Of a DNA stretch of 11,473 bases, positions 6,005 through 11,473 are shown in pieces (the first letter of the stretch is position 1; each line of letters starts with the position of its first letter). The stretch is from Litorivicinus sp. (GTDB lineage: Bacteria; Pseudomonadota; Gammaproteobacteria; Pseudomonadales; Litorivicinaceae). The stretch covers positions 1-11,473 of the forward strand of contig JAGYIK010000035.1 of the NCBI GenBank assembly GCA_018402605.1, written 5' to 3'. Under the pieces are notes generated by a model. That model was not told the DNA's origin. It searched no databases and saw only the letters and a list, made by a program, of their open reading frames with translations. The position numbers and the translations under genes are program-made.

Positions 6005-7110
6005 TCTGATGCCGACAATCGAATCAATTGTCCGCGTCCGGAGTCAGTGAGCAGATATAACGCGCCATCGGGTCCTTCGCGGACATCGCGGATCCGTCCA
6101 AACTCACCCCGAAACAGTCGCTCTGCTTGACGGATGCCGCGTTCTGTCTCAGTCAGGCGCACGAGTGTTTGTGCTTTTAGCGCGCCGATGAACCATTGGT
6201 TTTGCCATTGTGGGATGGCCTCGCCGCGATAAAACGCCATGCCTGATGGTGCAATGGAAGGATCCCAATACAGTAGTGGTTGTTCCATCCCTTCTTTTTC
6301 GGTGCCTTCACCAATCGGTGTGCCCAAGCCATAATTTCGGCCGTAGGTGATCACGGGCCAGCCGTAATTGCGCCCGCGCTCAATACGATTGATCTCATCG
6401 CCACCTTGCGGGCCGTGTTCATGTGTCCAGAGTTGCCCCGAGTCTGGATGGAAGTCCGCCCCCTGTGGGTTCCGATGCCCGTAGCTGAAGATTTCTGGTT
6501 TTGCGTTGGCTGTCGAGATGAAGGGGTTATCGGCGGGAATGCTGCCGTCCAAGTGCAGCCGAATGATGCTGCCGGCGTGGTCGCTTAAGTCTTGACTGCG
6601 ATCCGGTTCGCCCCGATCGCCAATTGTCAGGTAGACATGGGTCGCATCCAGCGCAATACGGCCGCCGAAGTGCCGCCCTGAGGTGCCACCACGTTGCATT
6701 TGAAATAGATTCTCAAGCGCCTCGATGCGGTCTCCTCTGAGTTGGCCACGCCACAGCTCGGTTCCCATGCCGCCGTTTGGATGCGGTCCGGCGAGTGACA
6801 GATACAGCCAGGTGATGCCTTGGTCGCGCCAAACCCGTACATCGAATAAGCCGCCTTGTCCGCTCGCGACAACAGGTGGCAGTCCATGGATTTGGATTCG
6901 TGATCCGGTCGTCATGTTAAGTTGGATTAGCTGCCCGTCACGCTCTGTAATCAGTGCTTGATCGGTATCGAGCCAATCAATCGACCAGGGGTTTGTGAGA
7001 TCCGTTGCGATAACGGTATGCGTCACAGCAGCGTGCGCTGAGACCGCAAGGCTGAAGGCCACAAAAATTGCAACCAGTGATGCCAAGACGTAACGCGTAA
7101 ATGGAAACAT
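6001..7110 (-). CDS. Secreted PQQ-dependent sugar dehydrogenase family protein
   Basis: The start chosen is ATG at 7110 because GGAGGT lies only 3 bases upstream, and the product then begins directly with a signal peptide (residues 1-27, cut after SAHA). A longer reading from 7179 would bury this signal behind 23 extra residues. The 369-residue protein is a six-bladed beta-propeller of the soluble aldose sugar dehydrogenase (Asd/YliI) type. It shows TNPWSIDWL, the catalytic-His motif GRHFGGRIAL (His147), GDRGEP, FSYGHRNPQG (Arg213), THEHGPQGGDEIN and NYGWPVITYG. Family members oxidise aldoses in the periplasm using PQQ and calcium. No haem-binding CxxCH is present, so electrons must leave through a separate acceptor. 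It converges on the amidohydrolase and diverges from the small lipoprotein, with 100 bp between. Whether this host makes PQQ cannot be seen here. Confidence 0.88.
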   Translation of the reverse strand: MFPFTRYVLASLVAIFVAFSLAVSAHAAVTHTVIATDLTNPWSIDWLDTDQALITERDGQLIQLNMTTGSRIQIHGLPPVVASGQGGLFDVRVWRDQGITWLYLSLAGPHPNGGMGTELWRGQLRGDRIEALENLFQMQRGGTSGRHFGGRIALDATHVYLTIGDRGEPDRSQDLSDHAGSIIRLHLDGSIPADNPFISTANAKPEIFSYGHRNPQGADFHPDSGQLWTHEHGPQGGDEINRIERGRNYGWPVITYGRNYGLGTPIGEGTEKEGMEQPLLYWDPSIAPSGMAFYRGEAIPQWQNQWFIGALKAQTLVRLTETERGIRQAERLFRGEFGRIRDVREGPDGALYLLTDSGRGQLIRLSASD

Positions 7111-7210
7111 AGCACCTCCTGAATCATGGAGATTGTTGGGCGTTCTCTGGTGAATTTCAAGAATTGGCGTACTCTTCAATCTCGAGTTTTCGCACGCAAT
7201 TGGGAGAGAG

Positions 7211-7540
7211 ATGATGTTGAAGAAAATGACTGTGATGGCGGCTGTGGTCGCGCTTGTGGGTTGTTCGAATATGGGTATCGACGGTATGAATCACGGGTTA
7301 GCGCAAGCGATGGGGCAGAATGTGAGCCAAGTCCAATCAGCACTCGGTACGGCGGTCGAGACGTCGGTCGAGAATGGCCAAACCAAGTACCGGTGGTTTG
7401 CCGAGTCGCATATTGAACCCTGTCAAGTGGAAGTGTGGGCTGACGGAGATGGCATTGTTCGGAAAACAGCGTGGTCTGGGTATGAGATGGCGTGCCGGGA
7501 ATTCTCTGCCGGACTGACGCGGGTCTTCCCTAAACCATAA
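7211..7540 (+). CDS. Small putative outer-membrane lipoprotein, function unknown
   Basis: This 109-residue product has a lipoprotein signal: two lysines, a hydrophobic stretch and the lipobox ALVGC with Cys18 as the lipidated residue. Ser follows at +2, which usually means sorting to the outer membrane. GGGAG lies 4 bases before the ATG at 7211 and 7 before a second ATG at 7214, so either may be used. The mature part has a short helical segment (QNVSQVQSALGTAVE), then YRWF, a CQVEVWADGDG strand with Cys73 and a later Cys95, possibly a disulfide. The pattern 'helix, ALG, YxW, D-x-D-G' resembles the small BamE/SmpA-like fold, but I do not recognise a named family. The last 118 bp are antisense to the 3' end of the DUF3800 gene. 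The complete lipobox and ribosome binding site argue that this is a real gene. Confidence 0.75.
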   Translation: MMLKKMTVMAAVVALVGCSNMGIDGMNHGLAQAMGQNVSQVQSALGTAVETSVENGQTKYRWFAESHIEPCQVEVWADGDGIVRKTAWSGYEMACREFSAGLTRVFPKP

Positions 7541-8358
7541 GGTGCGTCGGGAAATACTTTGCGGGCGATGAGCTTCGGTGATATCGCCTGCATTACGCGT
7601 GCTTGGCTGCCGGGTGTCAGAATGTCACGGGCCATCGGGCCAGCGACCAAATCGGAGATTTGCAAACCGGCGACATTGGCGTGTTTGGCAATGAATAAAG
7701 GCTCCATTGGGAATCTTGTGTAATTCGGCTGGTAGCGTCCGATCGGTTGTTGGTGTTGGTATATGTTGGTGAACTGCTTGAGCGCCAATTGATCGTCACG
7801 CTTGCCTCTACTTTCAAAAATCACCTGCGTCCTGAGATGTGCCTGTTGCCCTTGTTGTAAAAAGCTCTGAATCCGTTCTAAACAAAATCGCATCGCCAAT
7901 GCATAGGGGTGAAAGGGGCGCGTGTAGCGCGCTTTGAGTCGTGATTTATGGATACAGGCGGCGATGATGTGAATGGGTGCATTGTTTAAAAGGGTCAGAA
8001 GTGCTTCGACGCAGCGATAATGAGTCTGCTGATCTGTGAAAATTGCGAACGGCCCCTGTTTTTGACGCATTTCGGACTCATGTAGTACGAGGTCAGTGCG
8101 ACCAAAGAACTGCGTTTTGATCGCGCTCAATCGGGGCACAAGGTGATCAAGATAATGGTCCTTTCGGATTAGAACGCACACCAGATTGAGTAGCGGAAAG
8201 TGTGGGTGAATAGAGTCCAATTGCGCATCACCCGACTCATCAATAAAGATCATGTAGTCGCCGTCGTGAGATGTGGTCTCGGGGCTTACGCGAATGGCTT
8301 TGGGATCACGCATGAGCGCGCCAATTCTGAGATTTGAACGCGGAGTTGATGTCTGCAT
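7423..8358 (-). CDS. DUF3800 domain protein with an unusual C-terminal tail
   Basis: The 311-residue product starts at ATG 8358, with AAGGAG five bases upstream. After about 34 residues of variable leader the DUF3800 core begins with YMIFIDESGDAQ (Asp40, Glu41), the family signature. Later conserved parts are VIFESRGKRDD (Glu182, Asp188/189) and VAGLQISDLVAGPMAR (Asp236). The scattered acidic residues suggest a metal-dependent, RNase H-like nuclease fold, which has been proposed for the family; activity and role are unproven. Members often end near a K-V-F-P motif, seen here at 267-270. The remaining 41 residues are almost entirely encoded antisense to the small lipoprotein gene and look low in structure. 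Related genes are often found in accessory or defence-type regions, but nothing else here is mobile or defensive. The internal Met36 has no ribosome binding site. Confidence 0.8.
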   Translation of the reverse strand: MQTSTPRSNLRIGALMRDPKAIRVSPETTSHDGDYMIFIDESGDAQLDSIHPHFPLLNLVCVLIRKDHYLDHLVPRLSAIKTQFFGRTDLVLHESEMRQKQGPFAIFTDQQTHYRCVEALLTLLNNAPIHIIAACIHKSRLKARYTRPFHPYALAMRFCLERIQSFLQQGQQAHLRTQVIFESRGKRDDQLALKQFTNIYQHQQPIGRYQPNYTRFPMEPLFIAKHANVAGLQISDLVAGPMARDILTPGSQARVMQAISPKLIARKVFPDAPYGLGKTRVSPAENSRHAISYPDHAVFRTMPSPSAHTST

Positions 8359-8472
8359 AAGGGCTCCTTCTGATGGAAGCCTAGAGGATGCAACGGGTTT
8401 GTGTGGGCGCTGGAGTCAATGGCTGACGGAGGCGCTCGGCAACTTCAGCGGATTGTGTTGCATGTGCGAAAT

Positions 8473-8494
8473 AATTCGATGAATTTTGCAATTC
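8473..8494. promoter_or_regulatory. Cluster of AATTC/GAATT half-sites upstream of nqrA
   Basis: AATTC (8473-8477), GAATT (8481-8485) and AATTC (8490-8494) form two interleaved inverted repeats with 3- and 4-base gaps. They sit 28-49 bp upstream of a TATAAT box and so could be an operator for the nqr operon. The elements are AT-rich and short, and the binding protein is unknown. Confidence 0.3.
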
Positions 8495-8521
8495 GCCCTA
8501 GCGATTGCTGGCCAAGCTTCT

Positions 8522-8527
8522 TATAAT
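8522..8527 (+). promoter_or_regulatory. TATAAT -10 box, probable nqr operon promoter
   Basis: A perfect TATAAT lies 89 bp before the nqrA start in the DUF3800-nqrA divergent region. No good -35 element stands 16-18 bp upstream (the bases there read near TAGCGA), and the extended -10 TG is also missing. Transcription would therefore need an activator, or the match is by chance. Nothing else convincing was seen in 8359-8615. Confidence 0.4.
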
Positions 8528-8615
8528 CTGGCACCGCCATACTTATGCGTTTTTATACCATTAAGTTTGCACGCCACAAGCGTGAACTGAATCAGAAAAG
8601 GTAGGAACGGACTCG

Positions 8616-9947
8616 ATGATCGAGATCAAAACCGGGCTGGATTTGCCCATCAAAGGCGCACCACGTCAATCGATTGAGCAGGCACCGGCCGTCAGCCGCG
8701 TTGCTGTGCTCGGTGCAGACTATCCGGGCATGAAGCCCACCATGCTGGTTCGAGAGGGTGAGCGCGTTAAGCTCGGCCAACCACTGTTCAGCGACAAAAA
8801 AAATGAAGGCGTTCTATTTACCGCACCGGCGGCTGGCACTGTAATTGAGATCAATCGCGGTGAGCGACGGGTCTTTCAGTCGGTTGTGATTGCGGTGGAT
8901 GGATCCGAAGATGCCCTGACCTTTGTGGCGCACAGCGATCTGTCCCAACTCACCCGCGAGCACGTCGTCGCGCAGCTCGTGGAGAGCGGTTTATGGACTG
9001 CGATTCGAAAGCGTCCGTATGAGAAAATTCCGGCGGTTGATGCCAAGCCACATTCGATCTTCGTCAATGCCATGGATACCAATCCGTTGGCGTTGGATCC
9101 CACACTGGCGATTGCCCGTGCCCCTGATGCGTTCGTCGCTGGCATTTCGATATTGCAGCATCTAACCGAAGGCACTGTGTTTGTTTGTCGGACACCAGAT
9201 GCAGAGTTTGATGCGGGATCGGCCCAGGTTGAAACCTTCGCTGGCGTGCATCCTGCAGGCTTGGTGGGAACGCATATCCATCATTTAGACCCGATCGGCG
9301 AGGGTAAAGAGGTATGGCACCTGAGCGCCCAAGATGCGATTGCAATCGGGCGTTTGTTTAAAGAGGGTCAATTGTCGGTGACCCGTTTGGTCGCTTTGGC
9401 GGGTCCCTCTGTGACCGATCCACGTGTGGTCGAAACGCGCTTGGGCGCATGCCTGGCCGAGTTAACAGCGGGGAGCCTCGCCTCTGGGGATCATCGGATT
9501 GTGACCGGGTCGGTATTGGGCGGTCGCACGGCCAAAGACACAGGCGCATTTCTTGGTCGGTATCATCAGCAGGTTTCATGCTTGCCTGAAGGCACAGCAC
9601 GCATTCCGTTTGGTTGGTTGTCGCCAGGAACCAACAAGCACTCGGTGCTGGGTATTTATCTGTCCAAACTGACACCGAAAAAACTGATTGATTTCACCAC
9701 CAACACGAACGGATCGCCGCGCGCGATGGTTCCGGTTGGTGCCTACGAAAAAATCATGCCTCTGGATATTTTGCCAACGCAGCTCTTACGCGCGTTGATT
9801 GTCGGCGACACCGATATGGCGGTGAAGCTCGGTGCATTGGAGCTGGCTGAGGAAGATCTCGCGCTTTGTACCTATGTGTGTCCCGGCAAATATGAATACG
9901 GCCCGATTCTTCGGGACAATTTGACGACCATTGAACTGGAGAGTTGA
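8616..9947 (+). CDS. nqrA: Na+-translocating NADH:quinone reductase subunit A
   Basis: NqrA is the membrane-associated cytoplasmic subunit of Na+-NQR and contributes to the quinone-reduction side of the complex, which oxidises NADH and pumps sodium. The 443-residue length fits the family. Recognisable segments in order are the N-terminal MIEIKTGLDLPIKGAP, the barrel-sandwich lobe GVLFTAPAAGTVIEINRGERR (65-85), VNAMDTNPLALDP (150-162), FAGVHPAGLVGTHIHHLDP (208-226), VTGSVLGGR (297-304) and the C-terminal EEDLALCTYVCPGKYEYGP (412-430). The conserved Cys-x3-Cys of CTYVC (Cys418, Cys422) is intact. An AGGTAGGA-like ribosome binding site precedes the ATG. The gene is first in the operon, and its TGA lies directly before nqrB. 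A RnfC assignment is excluded because the ferredoxin-type Cys clusters of RnfC are absent. Confidence 0.96.
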   Translation: MIEIKTGLDLPIKGAPRQSIEQAPAVSRVAVLGADYPGMKPTMLVREGERVKLGQPLFSDKKNEGVLFTAPAAGTVIEINRGERRVFQSVVIAVDGSEDALTFVAHSDLSQLTREHVVAQLVESGLWTAIRKRPYEKIPAVDAKPHSIFVNAMDTNPLALDPTLAIARAPDAFVAGISILQHLTEGTVFVCRTPDAEFDAGSAQVETFAGVHPAGLVGTHIHHLDPIGEGKEVWHLSAQDAIAIGRLFKEGQLSVTRLVALAGPSVTDPRVVETRLGACLAELTAGSLASGDHRIVTGSVLGGRTAKDTGAFLGRYHQQVSCLPEGTARIPFGWLSPGTNKHSVLGIYLSKLTPKKLIDFTTNTNGSPRAMVPVGAYEKIMPLDILPTQLLRALIVGDTDMAVKLGALELAEEDLALCTYVCPGKYEYGPILRDNLTTIELES

Positions 9948-9949
9948 TG

Positions 9950-11182
9950 ATGTCACTACGTGCTTATCTCGACCGGATTGAGCCGAACTTCCATCCCGGA
10001 GGGAAATACGAGAAGTTCTATGCGCTCTATGAAGCCGTCGACACAATTTTCTACGCACCGGGTTCGACCACCAAGTCGACCGCGCATGTCCGTGACGGTA
10101 TCGATCTGAAACGGATCATGATTACGGTCTGGTTTTGCACCTTTCCAGCGATGTTCTTTGGTGCTTATTTTCTGGGTCAGAATGCGGCCGAAGCAATTGC
10201 CGCTGGCGCTTTGGCACCAGATGGGCTCCGTGGTGGTGTGATTGAATTGCTAGCCGGCACTGAGTATTGGCGCAATCCAAGTCTCTGGTCCAATTTGGTC
10301 TATGGCTTTGCATACTTCTTACCGATTTACGCCACAGTCTTTATTGTTGGCGGATTTTGGGAAGTCTTATTCGCATCCGTCCGCAAGCATGAGGTCAATG
10401 AAGGCTTCTTCGTCACTTCAGTCTTGTTCTCTCTGACCTGTCCACCGGATTTGCCCTTATGGCAGGCGGCACTGGGCATCACCTTCGGTGTTGTGGTCGG
10501 GAAAGAAGTCTTTGGCGGGACCGGTAAGAACTTCTTGAACCCGGCTTTAACTGGACGTGCGTTTTTGTACTTTGCCTATCCGGCGCAAATCTCAGGTGAT
10601 GCCGTATGGGTCGCAGCCGACGGCTACACCGGTGCATCCGCGCTTGGCATGATGGCCGAAGGTGGTGTGGCTGCCTTGGCCGCAGCCAATCAGGTGATCT
10701 CTGATTTCACCTGGTTTGATGCCTTTATTGGTAACGTGCCGGGATCCATCGGTGAGGTATCGACTTTTGCGATATTGCTCGGTGGTGCCGTGCTGCTCAT
10801 TCAGGGTATTGCCAGTTGGCGGATTGTCGCTGGTGTGTTCTTGGGGATGGTCGCGACCTCTTTGTTCCTGAACGTTGTGGGATCTGAGACCAATCCCATG
10901 TTCTCGGTGCCCTGGTACTGGCACCTGGTCGTCGGCGGATTTGCGTTCGGTATGATGTTCATGGCGACCGATCCGGTCTCTGCCTCCATGACGAACATGG
11001 GCAAGTACTACTATGGCGGTTTGATTGGTCTGATGGCGGTATTGATTCGGGGGGTGAACCCGGCGTTCCCCGAGGGCATTATGCTGGCCATTTTGTTTGC
11101 CAACCTGTTTGCGCCATTGATTGACCATTTTGTGGTTCAGGCCAACATTAAGCGAAGGGAGTTGCGAAGTGTCGTCCAATAA
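9950..11182 (+). CDS. nqrB: Na+-translocating NADH:quinone reductase subunit B
   Basis: NqrB is the membrane subunit carrying covalent FMN, riboflavin and the Na+ and quinone-related channel parts. ATG at 9950 gives 410 residues starting MSLRAYLDRIEPNF, which lines up with the known NqrB N-terminus; GGAGAG is six bases upstream. A second ATG directly before it (9947) is possible. Landmarks are FHPGGKYEKFYALYEA, HVRDGIDLKRIMI, VGGFWEVLF, KNFLNPALTGRAFLYFAYPAQISGDAVW, GSIGEVSTFA, NPMFSVPWYWHLVVGGFAFG, FMATDPVSAS and NPAFPEGIMLAILFANLFAPLIDH, with about ten hydrophobic helices. The FMN attachment motif, normally D-G-x-[ST]-G-A-T, reads DGYTGAS here, so residue 230 is Ser (codon TCC at 10637-10639) rather than Thr. 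All surrounding residues are conserved. The 3' end overlaps nqrC by 14 bp. Confidence 0.97.
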   Translation: MSLRAYLDRIEPNFHPGGKYEKFYALYEAVDTIFYAPGSTTKSTAHVRDGIDLKRIMITVWFCTFPAMFFGAYFLGQNAAEAIAAGALAPDGLRGGVIELLAGTEYWRNPSLWSNLVYGFAYFLPIYATVFIVGGFWEVLFASVRKHEVNEGFFVTSVLFSLTCPPDLPLWQAALGITFGVVVGKEVFGGTGKNFLNPALTGRAFLYFAYPAQISGDAVWVAADGYTGASALGMMAEGGVAALAAANQVISDFTWFDAFIGNVPGSIGEVSTFAILLGGAVLLIQGIASWRIVAGVFLGMVATSLFLNVVGSETNPMFSVPWYWHLVVGGFAFGMMFMATDPVSASMTNMGKYYYGGLIGLMAVLIRGVNPAFPEGIMLAILFANLFAPLIDHFVVQANIKRRELRSVVQ

Positions 11183-11473
11183 AGAATCCGTTCAACGAAC
11201 CGTTGTCGTCGCACTGGCGCTGTGCCTTGTGTGCTCGGTAGTGGTCAGTGTGGCTGCCGTTGCACTGCGGCCTGCACAATTGATTAACGAACAGGCCAAT
11301 ATGCAGATGAATATTCTGCAGGCGGCAGGCTTATATGACCCTGCTCGGTCAGTCCAGGAGCAGTTTGAGCAAGTCACGCCACGGTTAGTGGATCTCAGCA
11401 CAGGGCAGTTTGTCGAGGGGATGGATCCAAATGCCTACGATCAGCGTCGGGCATCAAAAGATCCCGCTATGAA
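11169..11473 (+). CDS. nqrC: Na+-translocating NADH:quinone reductase subunit C, 3' end cut
   Basis: The GTG at 11169 begins 14 bp before the nqrB stop, with GAAGGGAG seven bases upstream, and the frame stays open for 101 codons to the edge. The product starts SSNKESVQRTVVVALALCLV followed by VVSVAAVALRPAQ, the single N-terminal membrane helix of NqrC, and then the NMQMNILQAAGLYDPA segment typical of the family. NqrC anchors a large periplasmic flavodoxin-like domain with a second covalent FMN on Thr; that site lies beyond the window. Translational coupling to nqrB is likely. nqrDEF, and possibly apbE and nqrM, are expected to the right. Confidence 0.93.
   Translation, partial: MSSNKESVQRTVVVALALCLVCSVVVSVAAVALRPAQLINEQANMQMNILQAAGLYDPARSVQEQFEQVTPRLVDLSTGQFVEGMDPNAYDQRRASKDPAM

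Noticed and set aside
7126..7416. A 96-codon plus-strand frame overlapping the lipoprotein start
   Set aside because: It is out of frame with the lipoprotein, whose lipobox and ribosome binding site are clear, and it shows no domain.
7423..8358. DUF3800 gene as part of a phage-defence island
   Set aside because: No other defence, toxin-antitoxin, integrase or transposase gene is present in the window, so the context gives no support.
8419..8526. A 35-codon plus-strand reading frame with GGAG three bases before its ATG, upstream of nqrA
   Set aside because: Its stop lies inside the TATAAT box, it is upstream of the likely transcript start, and it has no recognisable features.
8492..8560. Second promoter near TTATACC (8553-8559) upstream of nqrA
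   Set aside because: No -35-like hexamer occurs at a workable distance, and the TATAAT at 8522 is the better match.
10592..11179. A 195-codon minus-strand reading frame across the end of nqrB
   Set aside because: It is a shadow of strongly conserved nqrB, its composition is unlike a folded protein, and it lacks a ribosome binding site.

Overview
The window looks like chromosomal DNA from a gammaproteobacterium, probably marine or halophilic. Two things point there: an nqrABC operon start (Na+-translocating NADH:quinone reductase), and a pdsO-pdsR-pdsS cluster, the regulatory part of the 'proteobacterial dedicated sortase' system known mostly from marine Proteobacteria. The genus cannot be read from the sequence. 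No tRNA, rRNA, CRISPR array, transposase or phage gene was seen, and gene packing is dense.

Layout. (1) 1-570, minus: a secreted rhodanese-like protein, cut by the left edge. It has no stop inside the window. (2) 571-736: a divergent intergenic region with three CCATYTGT repeats. (3) 737-4182, plus: pdsO (OmpA-like, glycine zipper), pdsR (OmpR-type response regulator) and pdsS (histidine kinase with a carbohydrate-binding-like periplasmic sensor). pdsR and pdsS overlap by 4 bp. (4) 4183-6004, plus: ppk2 (polyphosphate kinase 2), preceded by a good Pho-box-like site, then a nitrilase-superfamily amidohydrolase. (5) 6001-7110, minus: a secreted PQQ-type sugar dehydrogenase, converging on the amidohydrolase with a 4 bp overlap. 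(6) 7211-7540, plus: a small lipoprotein. Its 3' third is antisense to the end of (7), a DUF3800 protein on the minus strand (7423-8358). (8) 8359-8615: the nqr upstream region with a TATAAT box and a cluster of AATTC/GAATT half-sites. (9) 8616 to the right edge, plus: nqrA, nqrB and the first 101 codons of nqrC, tightly coupled.

How the genes may work together. PdsS probably senses an envelope or extracellular ligand and phosphorylates PdsR. PdsO would sit on the peptidoglycan or outer membrane. The sortase and its substrate, the expected partners, are not in this window. The Pho-box-like element between pdsS and ppk2 suggests that ppk2 is controlled by phosphate starvation through PhoB, or by the neighbouring PhoB-like regulator PdsR. 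The nqr operon is an independent respiratory unit. Its NqrB carries Ser instead of the usual Thr at the predicted covalent FMN site.

The points most worth following up are the Pho box before ppk2, the repeats upstream of pdsO and pdsR, the CBM9-like sensor of PdsS, the Ser flavinylation site in NqrB and the antisense-overlapping tail of the DUF3800 protein. All family names come from motif recognition, without database searches.
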